DNA from: Xanthomarina sp035306605 | GTDB taxonomy: Bacteria; Bacteroidota; Bacteroidia; Flavobacteriales; Flavobacteriaceae | Strand: one strand, 5' to 3' | DNA length: 64,000 nucleotides | NCBI GenBank assembly: GCA_035306605.1 | Contig: DATGNR010000047.1 | Shown here: positions 52,050 through 60,617 of the stretch, piece by piece | How positions within the stretch are numbered: the stretch's first letter is position 1 | Layout: each line of letters starts with the position of its first letter | Position numbers and translations under genes: made by a program | The notes under the pieces: model-generated | Told to the model about the DNA's origin: nothing | The model's input: only the letters and a program-made list of their open reading frames with translations | Database searches by the model: none

Positions 52050-52958
52050 GAATTTATACTTAAAGAGCTTTTTATAGTATTTAATCTTTGTTTTAAAGTC
52101 TGCCGATTTCAAATAAGTAGCTATAAAATCTACCTGAACTTCACTAAGTTTTTCACCTGTATATTTTAGTTTTAAAACTTCTGTTGCAGTTGCCTCTTCT
52201 AACGACTTGAGTACTTTGTTCATATTCCTAGATTTGGACTCTGGCGCCACATCTGTAACCTCCTTAAGGTTTATATAAGATGAGTAATTTTTAAAGAAAT
52301 TAGATTGTAAGGAATATACTCCGGCCTCATGCACTCGATAAACTGCCGATTCAAAGTCCATAAAAACTCCTTTTCCGTTCTGTAAAACTAGAATATAAAG
52401 AGAATTGTCTTTAGAGTGTTTTAGTGATTTTAATAATTCTAAATTTAAAGCCTCTTTTTTAAATACAGTTGTTAAAGTTAAGGTGCAATATGGCGAAAAA
52501 AGATTATCGTAATCAATAGTAGTATTCGCTTCTTGATGATTAAAATTATTAGAAGAATAACTTTTTCCGTTAAAAATTTGATAGTTCGTCCATGATATTA
52601 CATAATCAGGATTAACCTCTAAAAAATCCACTTGCTTTTGAAGCTTTAAGGGATCAGTCCAATAATCATCTCCTTCACATAAAGCAATGTACTTACCTTG
52701 TGCTTTTGGAAATAAATAATTAGGCCAAATTTTAATGTTTTGGGAATATTGATTTTCAGTTTGAAGTATAGAAACTATCCTACTATCTTTTTTTGCATAC
52801 TCTTGTATTATTTCAACAGTTCTATCTGTTGAAGCATCGTCATGAATAACAATTTCGAAGGAAAAATTAGTTTGTTGAGCAAGAAACCCTTCTAAAGTCT
52901 TTTCTAAAAACTTTTCATGATTAAAAGTGGTACAACAAATACTTAGTAAGGGCTTCAT
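52041..52958 (-). CDS. Glycosyltransferase family 2
   Basis: 305 residues. LSICCTTFNHEKFLEKTLEGFLAQQTNFSFEIVIHDDASTDRT and YIALCEGDDYWTDPLKLQKQVDFLE; EGDD is the metal motif and the following YWTDPLKLQ is common to O-antigen rhamnosyl-type GT2 enzymes. The start codon directly follows the stop of the acyltransferase gene (no gap), so it is the third gene of an aminotransferase-acyltransferase-GT unit, suggesting it transfers the amino sugar made by the other two. Confidence 0.93.
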   Translation of the reverse strand: MKPLLSICCTTFNHEKFLEKTLEGFLAQQTNFSFEIVIHDDASTDRTVEIIQEYAKKDSRIVSILQTENQYSQNIKIWPNYLFPKAQGKYIALCEGDDYWTDPLKLQKQVDFLEVNPDYVISWTNYQIFNGKSYSSNNFNHQEANTTIDYDNLFSPYCTLTLTTVFKKEALNLELLKSLKHSKDNSLYILVLQNGKGVFMDFESAVYRVHEAGVYSLQSNFFKNYSSYINLKEVTDVAPESKSRNMNKVLKSLEEATATEVLKLKYTGEKLSEVQVDFIATYLKSADFKTKIKYYKKLFKYKFLK

Positions 52959-53597
52959 TTAATTAACCTCTTTTATTTTCCTTGCCGGATTACCAACAAG
53001 CACACATTTTTCTGGAAAAGATTTGGTGACATTCGATTTTGATCCAATTATACAATCGTCGCCAATACTTAATTTTAAAGGAATTACTAAGGCGTTCATT
53101 CCTAGTAAAACTCGTTTTCCTAAGCTACAATATGAGCCAACCATAGCCATAGAAGACATATAACAAGCATCTCCTAAAGTTGCATGATGCGCTACCAAAC
53201 TATTAAAGTCTATAACACAATCATTTCCTAGTTTGCAGTTGGTGCTAATTTTTGCGTTTAAATGAATAAAGCAACCTTGACCTAAAACTGCGGAAGGACT
53301 AATAAAAGCTCTTGGGTGAATTAAATTAGGGGTAATTCCTCCAAAACTTCTAAGTTTTGAAGCAATTTCGTTTCGCAGTTTGTTGTTCCCCATAGTTACC
53401 GTAAAGTTTTTCCCTTTAATTTCTGTGGTGTATAAGTCTTCTGTACAACCAATAATAGGAAAACCCATTACCGACTCTCCTACTCGATCATTATTATAAT
53501 GATATAAGCCTTTTATATTAAAACCACAATCCAAAGCAAGTTCTATTATAACTTCTGTATAATTACCAACCCCTATTAAATACAAGTCTTTTTGCAT
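52959..53597 (-). CDS. Sugar N-acyltransferase, NeuD/PglD family
   Basis: 212 residues. A Rossmann-like N-terminal domain (LYLIGVGNYTEVIIELALDCGFNIKGLY) precedes a left-handed beta-helix of hexapeptide repeats (ISPSAVLGQGCFIHLNAKISTNCKLGNDCVIDFNSLVAHHATLGD). The His pair in AHHATLG is the PglD catalytic His region. PglD-like enzymes acetylate UDP- or dTDP-amino sugars. One base overlaps the upstream aminotransferase, which would supply the amino sugar. Confidence 0.9.
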   Translation of the reverse strand: MQKDLYLIGVGNYTEVIIELALDCGFNIKGLYHYNNDRVGESVMGFPIIGCTEDLYTTEIKGKNFTVTMGNNKLRNEIASKLRSFGGITPNLIHPRAFISPSAVLGQGCFIHLNAKISTNCKLGNDCVIDFNSLVAHHATLGDACYMSSMAMVGSYCSLGKRVLLGMNALVIPLKLSIGDDCIIGSKSNVTKSFPEKCVLVGNPARKIKEVN

Positions 53598-54673
53598 CAG
53601 CTTAATTTTTCTTTAACAATGGTACTTATGGTATCTATTTGTTCTTTGGTTAAATCATAAAACAAAGGTAAACATAGTATTCTTTTAGAAATAGATTCTG
53701 CAATTGGCATTTCCTGGCCCTGCAAGTAGTTAACCGTATTTAAAGCAGGATAAAAATACCTTCTAGGAAAAATATTAGCATGATTCAAACCTTCTATAAC
53801 CCGTAATAATTGCGCTTCATTTTCAAACAACACAGGAATATAGGAATAATTATACTTGGTGTTTTCTAATATTTTTTGAAAACCTAAAGAGGTATTCTTT
53901 AAAAGCTCTTTATAATGTGCATAGGCAGCTTTTCTTTTCTCTATGATTTGATCAATATATGGCAAAATAGTTAAACCCATGGCACCTTGAAGCTCACTCA
54001 TTTTAGCGTTTATTCCTAAACCGTGAAAAGCTTCTGGCCCGTTATGTCCAAAGTTATGAAGGTGATACATGTGTTCATGAAGCGTTTCATTATTAGTAAA
54101 AAGCGCTCCTCCTTCACCTGTATGAAATATTTTGGTTGCATGAAAACTACAGGTACTTATGTCACCGTAGCTAAATATAGATTTTCCCTTATGCTCCACA
54201 CCAAAAGCATGAGCAGCATCATAAATAGTTTTTAGTCCGTGTTTATTTGCAATACCCTCAATAGCTTCTACGTCACAGGGATTACCAAAAACATGGGTTG
54301 CAATAATGGCTTTGGTATCTTCTGTAATTGCAGCTTCTATCTTAGTAGCATCTATATTATAAGTTTCACTATCTATATCAACAAAAACAGGCTTACAATT
54401 TTCCCAAACAATACTAGAGGCTGTTGCAATATAACTAAACGGGGTAGTGATTATTTCACCTCTCAACCCTAATCCTTTAATGGCTAATTGCAATGGTAAA
54501 GTCCCATTGGTAGTAGCTATTATATGGTCAATATGATACTTTTCTTTAATTTGGTTTTCTAGTTCCTTAACTAAATCTCCTCGATTAGTTATCCAAGATG
54601 TATCCCATGCTTTTTTTAATATCGCATTATATTCTTTTTGATCTGGCAAAAAGGTCTTCGTTACATGAATCAT
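53597..54673 (-). CDS. DegT/DnrJ/EryC1/StrS family sugar aminotransferase
   Basis: 358 residues. PLP-dependent transfer of an amino group to a nucleotide-linked keto sugar. TTNGTLPLQLAIKGLG binds the phosphate, YDAAHAFGVEHKG carries Asp152 and His155, and CSFHATKIFHTGEGGALF the Schiff-base Lys181. The family also includes FdtB, VioA and PglE; which nucleotide sugar is unresolved. First gene of a three-gene unit with the acyltransferase and a GT2 gene, so a 3- or 4-acylamido-deoxy sugar is the likely product. Confidence 0.93.
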   Translation of the reverse strand: MIHVTKTFLPDQKEYNAILKKAWDTSWITNRGDLVKELENQIKEKYHIDHIIATTNGTLPLQLAIKGLGLRGEIITTPFSYIATASSIVWENCKPVFVDIDSETYNIDATKIEAAITEDTKAIIATHVFGNPCDVEAIEGIANKHGLKTIYDAAHAFGVEHKGKSIFSYGDISTCSFHATKIFHTGEGGALFTNNETLHEHMYHLHNFGHNGPEAFHGLGINAKMSELQGAMGLTILPYIDQIIEKRKAAYAHYKELLKNTSLGFQKILENTKYNYSYIPVLFENEAQLLRVIEGLNHANIFPRRYFYPALNTVNYLQGQEMPIAESISKRILCLPLFYDLTKEQIDTISTIVKEKLS

Positions 54674-54702
54674 GGAGGGTTCCGATTAATTATCTTAATT
54701 GT

Positions 54703-54710
54703 CAAAGATA
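54703..54710 (-). promoter_or_regulatory. -7 element of the aminotransferase-acyltransferase-GT unit
   Basis: TATCTTTG on the minus strand, exact TAnnTTTG, 29 bases before the ATG at 54673. Confidence 0.5.
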
Positions 54711-54737
54711 AAGGCTTTACTATTACTACACAATTAT

Positions 54738-54745
54738 TATTTTTG
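54738..54745 (+). promoter_or_regulatory. -7 element of tsaC, four bases before its ATG
   Basis: TATTTTTG, exact TAnnTTTG, with TTTA 18 bases upstream. The four-base gap predicts a leaderless mRNA. Confidence 0.55.
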
Positions 54746-54749
54746 TACT

Positions 54750-55316
54750 ATGAATGCACAGCAAGAAATAAAAAAAGCCGTTGAAACGCTTAAGCAAGGC
54801 GGAGTAATACTTTACCCTACAGATACAGTTTGGGGAATTGGTTGCGATGCAACAAATGCTGAGGCTGTTGATAAAATATTTAAGCTCAAACAAAGAAGCG
54901 ACAGTAAAGCTCTAATTTGTTTGGTTGCAGACGATAGAATGCTAAAAAAATACATTAAAAACATTCCAGATGCCGCTTATGACATCATGGATATCGAGAA
55001 TACCCCTATTACTATTATCTACGATGACCCTCAAAATTTAGCACAAAATTTAATTGCTAAAGACAATTCCATTGGTATTAGAATTCCGGATAACGACTTT
55101 TGTTTTCAGTTACTACGAAAATTCAACGGAGCCATTGTATCAACCTCAGCAAATATTTCTGGACAACCCACTCCAAAATCCTTTAAAGAAATACATGAAG
55201 ACATTTTAAAAGGTGTGGACTATGTTGTAAATTTGCCTGACGAAAAATTAGGTACTAAACCATCAGCAATTATTAAATTAAGTAAAGATGGAAAAGTACA
55301 AGTTATACGACCATAA
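54750..55316 (+). CDS. tsaC: L-threonylcarbamoyladenylate synthase (YrdC/TsaC type)
   Basis: 188 residues from the ATG at 54750 (MNAQQEIKKAVETL); an earlier TTG lies upstream of the promoter element. Makes the activated intermediate for the t6A37 modification of tRNAs. KQGGVILYPTDTVWGIGCDATN, KLKQRSDSKALICLVAD and the SANISGQPTPKSF box are diagnostic. The C-terminal Sua5 domain is absent, so this is the short TsaC form. Leaderless-type promoter. Confidence 0.95.
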   Translation: MNAQQEIKKAVETLKQGGVILYPTDTVWGIGCDATNAEAVDKIFKLKQRSDSKALICLVADDRMLKKYIKNIPDAAYDIMDIENTPITIIYDDPQNLAQNLIAKDNSIGIRIPDNDFCFQLLRKFNGAIVSTSANISGQPTPKSFKEIHEDILKGVDYVVNLPDEKLGTKPSAIIKLSKDGKVQVIRP

Positions 55317-55383
55317 AACTTCAATTTTCAATAACTTAATTCAGTTTAAAATTAGTTGAAATTTGGACACTGGAATTTAACCA

Positions 55384-56808
55384 ATGAATCACAAACAAGC
55401 CTTAACCCATCCAATCTTTAAGATTATTTCAAAGTCTGCAAAAGAACTTCAACTTGATGCTTATGTTATTGGTGGCTTTGTACGCGATTACCTCCTACAA
55501 CGAGGTTCGGCAAAAGATATTGACATCGTAGCTGTTGGGTCTGGAATTGAGTTAGCAAAACAAGTAGCTAAAAATTTACCTAATAAACCCAAAGTTCAAG
55601 TTTTTAAAACCTACGGAACTGCCATGTTGCGTTTTGAAGATATTGAAATTGAATTTGTTGGAGCTCGAAAAGAAAGCTATAATGAAGACAGCAGAAACCC
55701 TGTAGTTGAAAATGGAACTCTTGAAGATGATCAAAATCGTCGCGATTTTACTATAAATGCTTTGGCAATAGCCGTAACTGAAGATAAGTTTGGAGAATTA
55801 CTTGATCCTTTTAATGGCATTCAAGATTTAAAAAAAGGTGTTATTCGCACTCCTTTAAACCCAGATATCACATATAGTGACGACCCATTGCGCATGATGC
55901 GAGCCATACGGTTTGCTACTCAATTAAATTTTCAAATTGAAGATGCATCACTAAAGGCTATTTCTAAAAACAAAGAGCGCATAAAAATAATAACCAAAGA
56001 ACGTATTGTAGTAGAATTAAATAAAATCATAGAAAGCAAACAGCCTTCCATAGGATTTTTACTGCTAGATAAAACTGGTTTATTAGAATATATTTTACCT
56101 GAATTAACCGCATTAAAAGGTATTGACGAAATAGAAGGTCAAAGACATAAAGATAACTTTTATCATACCTTAGAAGTAGTCGATAATATTTGTAAAACCA
56201 CAGACAACCTATGGTTGCGCTGGGCCGCTTTACTACATGATATTGGAAAAGCACCAACCAAGAGGTTTGATAAAAAAATTGGATGGACCTTTCATGCACA
56301 TGAATTTAAGGGATCTAAAATGGTATATCATTTATTTAAGCGTTTAAAAATGCCCTTAAATGACAAAATGAAATTTGTCCAAAAAATGGTTCTCATGAGT
56401 TCAAGACCGATTGTAATTGCTGAAGATATGGCAACAGATTCAGCTGTTAGAAGATTGGTTTTCGACGCTGGTAAACATATAGAAGATTTAATGACTCTTT
56501 GCGAAGCTGATATTACAACCAAGAACCCTAAAAAGTTTAAAAAATATCATAACAACTTTAAAATAGTTCGTCAGAGAATCGAAGAAGTTGAAGAGCGAGA
56601 TCATGTTAGAAATTTTCAACCTCCAGTTACAGGTGAGGAAATTATGAAAGCCTTCAATATAAAACCTTCAAGAGAAATTGGTATCATAAAAGAAACTATT
56701 AAAGAAGCCATTTTAGAAGGAGAGATTCCTAATGAATATGAAGCTGCTTTTCAATTAATGCTAAAAAAAGGAAAAGCTTTAGGCTTAACTCCAACCATTA
56801 CAAAATGA
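55384..56808 (+). CDS. cca: CCA tRNA nucleotidyltransferase with HD domain
   Basis: 474 residues. Class II nucleotidyltransferase head (YVIGGFVRDYLLQRGSAKDIDIVAVG with the G-G-x-V-R-D and DID metal motifs; RRDFTINALAI, DDPLRMMRAIRFA) and a C-terminal HD phosphohydrolase-type domain (WAALLHDIGKAP, RFDKKIGWTFHAHEFKG). Adds or repairs the 3' CCA of tRNA. The stop and the next start overlap by four bases (ATGA), coupling it to ctaA. Confidence 0.95.
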   Translation: MNHKQALTHPIFKIISKSAKELQLDAYVIGGFVRDYLLQRGSAKDIDIVAVGSGIELAKQVAKNLPNKPKVQVFKTYGTAMLRFEDIEIEFVGARKESYNEDSRNPVVENGTLEDDQNRRDFTINALAIAVTEDKFGELLDPFNGIQDLKKGVIRTPLNPDITYSDDPLRMMRAIRFATQLNFQIEDASLKAISKNKERIKIITKERIVVELNKIIESKQPSIGFLLLDKTGLLEYILPELTALKGIDEIEGQRHKDNFYHTLEVVDNICKTTDNLWLRWAALLHDIGKAPTKRFDKKIGWTFHAHEFKGSKMVYHLFKRLKMPLNDKMKFVQKMVLMSSRPIVIAEDMATDSAVRRLVFDAGKHIEDLMTLCEADITTKNPKKFKKYHNNFKIVRQRIEEVEERDHVRNFQPPVTGEEIMKAFNIKPSREIGIIKETIKEAILEGEIPNEYEAAFQLMLKKGKALGLTPTITK

Positions 56809-57839
56809 AAGTAAAATTTAGACAAACAGTAAAAATAGGATTGGTACTAGTTTATCTAGTTATCATTGCGGGAGCTGTAGTTCGTATGACAGGTTCTGGA
56901 ATGGGCTGTCCAGATTGGCCAAAATGTTTTGGATACTACATCCCACCAACTGAACTTTCTGAATTACAATTTAAACCAAACCACGAGTATAAAAAAGGAG
57001 TGGTAATTATTGTAGACGAAACACTTCAGGTTGCAAAGGAAGATTTTACTTCGGGAGAATCACTTGATTTATCACATTGGAATAAATATACCGCTCACGA
57101 TTACGCTACCTTTAATCCGGTTCACACTTGGGTAGAGTATATCAACAGACTTTCGGGAGCACTTTCTGGAATTCCTATATTAATATTTACCATAATGTCA
57201 ATATGGCTTTGGAAGGATAGAAAACGATATTTATTACTATCTATTTTCACCGTAGTTGCCATGGGATTTCAAGCTTGGTTAGGAAAAACGGTTGTTGACT
57301 CAAACTTAGCTCCATTCAAAATCACTATTCATATGGTTATGGCATTAGTAATTGTTGCCGTCATTTTATATCTAATTTTTATTTCTAAAGAGAAATTCAA
57401 ATTAGTGAAATTTGACCCAGTTTTTAAAAATATCCTCATTTTTGCAACGCTTTTAACTTTAGTTCAAATTGTTTTAGGCACACAAGTTCGCCAACATGTT
57501 GATGAACAAGTGAAAGCTATTGGCTATATAAAATCCATGTGGTTAGACAATCCTACATTAGATTTCTACATACACAGAACACTTTCTATTCTTGTATTAG
57601 CTGTTAATGTTTGGCTTTACTATAAAAACAAAAAACAACATTTGGGCTACACTAAATTAGATTGGGTATTGGTTTGTATAGCGCTAGAAATTGTAACTGG
57701 TATGGCCATGTACTACCTAGATTTCCCTTTTTCAACACAAACTTTACACCTTGTTATAGCAACAGTCTTAATTGGAATTCAATTCTATATTGTATTAGAA
57801 AGTAGTCGTAGAAGTCAGGACAAAACTGCAATAGCTTAA
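56805..57839 (+). CDS. ctaA: Heme A synthase (COX15/CtaA)
   Basis: 344 residues, about eight transmembrane helices. Oxidises heme O to heme A for cytochrome aa3 oxidase. The N-terminal VVRMTGSGMGCPDWPKCFGYYIPPTE with the Cys pair, WVEYINRLSGALSG, AWLGKTVVDSNLAPFKITIHMVMALVI and TQVRQHVDEQ, and IHRTLSILVLAVNV carry the conserved His ligands. The large loop of about 70 residues after helix 1 is the usual Bacteroidota form. Coupled to cca by a four-base overlap. Confidence 0.94.
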   Translation: MKVKFRQTVKIGLVLVYLVIIAGAVVRMTGSGMGCPDWPKCFGYYIPPTELSELQFKPNHEYKKGVVIIVDETLQVAKEDFTSGESLDLSHWNKYTAHDYATFNPVHTWVEYINRLSGALSGIPILIFTIMSIWLWKDRKRYLLLSIFTVVAMGFQAWLGKTVVDSNLAPFKITIHMVMALVIVAVILYLIFISKEKFKLVKFDPVFKNILIFATLLTLVQIVLGTQVRQHVDEQVKAIGYIKSMWLDNPTLDFYIHRTLSILVLAVNVWLYYKNKKQHLGYTKLDWVLVCIALEIVTGMAMYYLDFPFSTQTLHLVIATVLIGIQFYIVLESSRRSQDKTAIA

Positions 57840-57849
57840 ACATAAATTA

Positions 57850-57857
57850 TATCTTTG
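57850..57857 (+). promoter_or_regulatory. -7 element of the pRiA4b ORF-3-like gene
   Basis: TATCTTTG, exact TAnnTTTG, 20 bases before the ATG at 57878. Confidence 0.5.
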
Positions 57858-57877
57858 CATATTCTTAAAACAAAAAA

Positions 57878-58396
57878 ATGATTTACAGATTTAGAATTAT
57901 ACTAGACCACGACTCAGAAGGTGATATATTTAGAGACATTGAAATTCGTGAAACAGATACTTTAGAAGATTTACACAACAGTATTACACAATCTTTTGGA
58001 TTTGATGGTACTGAAATGGCTTCGTTTTATTTAAGCGATGATGAGTGGAATCAAGGTGAAGAAATTTCTTTATTTGATTTAAGTGAAGCATCTAATGAAG
58101 TAAAATTAATGGGAAACACTCCTATTAATGAAGTAACTAACGAAGACAAAACCCGATTGATTTATATCTACGACTTTTTAAGTATGTGGACTTTTTTAGT
58201 GGAATTAGCTGAAATTGTTGAAGAAGCTCAGGGTACAGATTACCCTAATTTAATGTTTGTTCATGGCCAAATTCCAGATGCAGCACCAGAAAAAACCTTT
58301 GAGGCAGAAGATTTTGAAGATTATAATGATGAGTTTGATGATGATTATGATTTAGACGACTACGACAATCTAAATTTTGACGAGAACTGGAATTAA
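57878..58396 (+). CDS. Acidic protein of the plasmid pRiA4b ORF-3-like family
   Basis: 172 residues. The N-terminal half, MIYRFRIILDHDSEGDIFRDIEIRETDTLEDLHNSI with FYLSDDEWNQGEEISLFD, matches the pRiA4b ORF-3/IS1096 passenger domain. The last 35 residues are almost pure Asp, Glu and aromatic (FEDYNDEFDDDYDLDDYDN). The family name refers to a mobile-element passenger, but there is no transposase or inverted repeat nearby and such single copies are ordinary chromosomal genes in this family. Function unknown. Ends in a large terminator. Confidence 0.85.
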   Translation: MIYRFRIILDHDSEGDIFRDIEIRETDTLEDLHNSITQSFGFDGTEMASFYLSDDEWNQGEEISLFDLSEASNEVKLMGNTPINEVTNEDKTRLIYIYDFLSMWTFLVELAEIVEEAQGTDYPNLMFVHGQIPDAAPEKTFEAEDFEDYNDEFDDDYDLDDYDNLNFDENWN

Positions 58397-58420
58397 TCTT
58401 TCACAAGCGAACCTAATATA

Positions 58421-58492
58421 GACTTGTATTTTGTTAAGTAGATTGTGTGATTTTCAACACACTATCTTAACAAATTACAAGTCATTTTTTTT
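58421..58492 (+). terminator. Large stem-loop terminator
   Basis: GACTTGTATTTTGTTAAG... (58421-58449) pairs with the segment at 58458-58483, three short mismatches or bulges, loop of eight bases; eight T follow at 58485-58492. The stem is about 26 pairs, far longer than neighbours. It overlaps the end of the convergent gene. Confidence 0.85.
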
Positions 58493-59552
58493 AGTAGAAA
58501 TTCCTCATATTAACATCCTCGTAATTACGTTTTACAAAATCTAAGGCATATTTTAAAATATCGCCCATAGTTTCACAGGTCTTAAAATTAATATCAGAAG
58601 CAAATTCAAAAATTTCAGAACGCAATTGTTTTACATTTTCTGGTTTAGAAATAACATCCTCAACCATACATCCTATTAAATGATGGATTCTATCTTGATA
58701 ACTAATTAATCGTTTAGCCATAATGGAACGCTCCTCTAGCTTGTATTGATCTATAGATTCCGCTTGAAACTTCTCAGTAACCAACTTTACCATTTCATAA
58801 TTTTCCTTAAAAAACTGTGGTTTATATATATTAAACTTGCCTTCATAACATTGTTGATCGAAATCTATGGCACGAATTTTATAGACAACATGATCAAAAT
58901 CGTGAGTTGGAACAATTACATAATTATAAGACCGCATATCTCCAAGTAACCTAATGGTACAACGTTCGTTAAATTTAACAAACTCTTTAGCTATTTGCGA
59001 TTTCTCCATAGGGTTACAGTTTGGCAACATGGATTTTATAAACTCATCACCAGGAATTCCTGCAACATGCTCTTCAATTAAAGTATCTTTATGTACTAGA
59101 AAATTTAAGTTATATGGAGATAGCATATGTTCCAATTCCAATCCATAAATCCGAGAAGCATCGGCTTTTTTAATGTAAAAATATGTGTAATTGTCGTTTA
59201 GTATATTTCTAACTTTTACACGAAATGGTTTCGAATTTCCAAAAGTACAATAGTCAATAGCATCTACAGTTAAAAAGGGAATTGTTTTCTCATTTCCATC
59301 GGAATGCAAAATGGTATAGACCTTCTTCAAGCTTAAATCTATTTCCTTTCCTTCAAATTCATTATAATAAACGCGCACCCACAAGGTATCTACTTCGTGT
59401 TTATCGTAAACAACTACAGACCCCTGAAATCGTAACAAATCGTCATAAAAAACAGGTAACCTTATATTTCTATTATACTCAGAAAGGTATTGATGTAATT
59501 TATCACTTACCGGATAAGATGGCTTTTTTTTTGATATCTTTAGATCTTCCAT
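58491..59552 (-). CDS. Uncharacterised protein with kinase-fold motifs
   Basis: 353 residues from the ATG at 59550-59552 (MEDLKISKKKPSYP); a TTG at 59570 lies inside the -7 element. I do not recognise a named family. In order it shows: a beta-rich N-terminal part; YFYIKK (Lys128/Lys129) with a following helix ELE (Glu139, Glu141) as in a kinase N-lobe; LIEEHVAGIPGDEF (about 158-171), like the hinge of aminoglycoside-phosphotransferase folds; RLLGDMRSYN with Asp205 and Asn210 (D-x4-N, as in HGDLHPGN); and RAIDFDQQ with Asp230 as the metal site. The order and spacing fit a protein-kinase-like fold. No signal peptide or membrane helix. Substrate unknown. Confidence 0.75.
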   Translation of the reverse strand: MEDLKISKKKPSYPVSDKLHQYLSEYNRNIRLPVFYDDLLRFQGSVVVYDKHEVDTLWVRVYYNEFEGKEIDLSLKKVYTILHSDGNEKTIPFLTVDAIDYCTFGNSKPFRVKVRNILNDNYTYFYIKKADASRIYGLELEHMLSPYNLNFLVHKDTLIEEHVAGIPGDEFIKSMLPNCNPMEKSQIAKEFVKFNERCTIRLLGDMRSYNYVIVPTHDFDHVVYKIRAIDFDQQCYEGKFNIYKPQFFKENYEMVKLVTEKFQAESIDQYKLEERSIMAKRLISYQDRIHHLIGCMVEDVISKPENVKQLRSEIFEFASDINFKTCETMGDILKYALDFVKRNYEDVNMRNFY

Positions 59553-59567
59553 AGAAAACGAATTCTT

Positions 59568-59575
59568 CAAATTTA
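59568..59575 (-). promoter_or_regulatory. -7 element of the kinase-fold gene
   Basis: TAAATTTG on the minus strand, exact TAnnTTTG, 15 bases before the ATG. It overlaps a TTG that could otherwise be taken as the start. Confidence 0.5.
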
Positions 59576-59675
59576 AGTTTTTATTTTTATCAATGTAACA
59601 ATTTTAAAATACTCTCGTCGTATAGACACATATTAAATCAAAAACCGTTTCTTTAAACCATCAAAACCCAACAAT

Positions 59676-60572
59676 TTGGAACCTATTCTTACAATTAACA
59701 ATCTAACAAAGAAATATGGTTTTCTAACAGCCGTCAAAGACTTGTCATTTACTATAAACAAAGGAAATGTTTATGGTATTCTTGGACCTAACGGAAGTGG
59801 AAAGTCTACCACATTAGGTATTGTTTTAAACGTAGTAAATAAAACATCTGGAGATTTCAAGTGGTTTAACGGAACTGTTTCCACCCATGAAGCACTAAAA
59901 CGAGTCGGAGCAATTATTGAGCGTCCAAATTTCTATCCTTACATGACAGCTGCTCAAAACCTGAAGTTGGTTTGCAAAATAAAAGACGTAGATTATTCTA
60001 AAATAGAAGAAAAGCTAGAAGTCGTAAATTTATTGGATAGAAAAGACCATAGATTTAGCACCTATTCTTTAGGTATGAAACAGCGTCTAGCTATTGCTTC
60101 TGCCTTACTAAACGATCCTGAAATTTTAATTTTAGACGAGCCTACAAATGGTTTGGATCCTCAAGGCATACATCAAATTAGAGAAATAATTAAAAACATT
60201 GCCAACCAAGGTACAACCATACTTTTAGCTTCGCATTTATTAGATGAAGTTGAAAAAGTATGTTCGCATGTAGTGGTTTTAAACAAAGGTGTAAAACTAT
60301 ATTCTGGACGCGTTGATGAAATGATTTCAAGTTTCGGATTTTTTGAATTGAAGTGTGAAAACCATGAGGAACTATTAACTTATTTAAATTCAAGTCCCGA
60401 TTTTGGAACTATAAAGGTAGAGAATCAACTAATCACAGCGTTTTTAAATAAACCAATGGATGCAGTAACCTTTAACAAACTTATGTTTGAAAAAGGAATT
60501 GTATTATCTCATTTAGTAAAACGTAAAGAAAGCCTAGAGGATCAATTCTTACAACTAACCAATAAGTTATAA
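59676..60572 (+). CDS. ABC transporter ATP-binding protein
   Basis: 298 residues. Walker A GPNGSGKS (37-44), signature YSLGMKQR and Walker B LILILDEPTNGLDP, with the D-loop and switch His (ASHLLDE) all present, and a C-terminal extension of about 85 residues as in BcrA/NatA-type ABC-2 exporters. The only start giving a normal N-terminus (MEPILTINNLTKKYG) is TTG at 59676; no upstream ATG is in frame. Works with the permease 45 bases downstream. Confidence 0.93.
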   Translation: MEPILTINNLTKKYGFLTAVKDLSFTINKGNVYGILGPNGSGKSTTLGIVLNVVNKTSGDFKWFNGTVSTHEALKRVGAIIERPNFYPYMTAAQNLKLVCKIKDVDYSKIEEKLEVVNLLDRKDHRFSTYSLGMKQRLAIASALLNDPEILILDEPTNGLDPQGIHQIREIIKNIANQGTTILLASHLLDEVEKVCSHVVVLNKGVKLYSGRVDEMISSFGFFELKCENHEELLTYLNSSPDFGTIKVENQLITAFLNKPMDAVTFNKLMFEKGIVLSHLVKRKESLEDQFLQLTNKL

Positions 60573-60617
60573 TTCAATCTATTTACACTGATTTTATACT
60601 AGTAAAAAACCAACTTC

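Noticed and set aside
57878..58396. Mobile element suggested by the pRiA4b ORF-3/IS1096 passenger domain
   Set aside because: No transposase, inverted repeats or target duplication around it; flanked by normal chromosomal genes.
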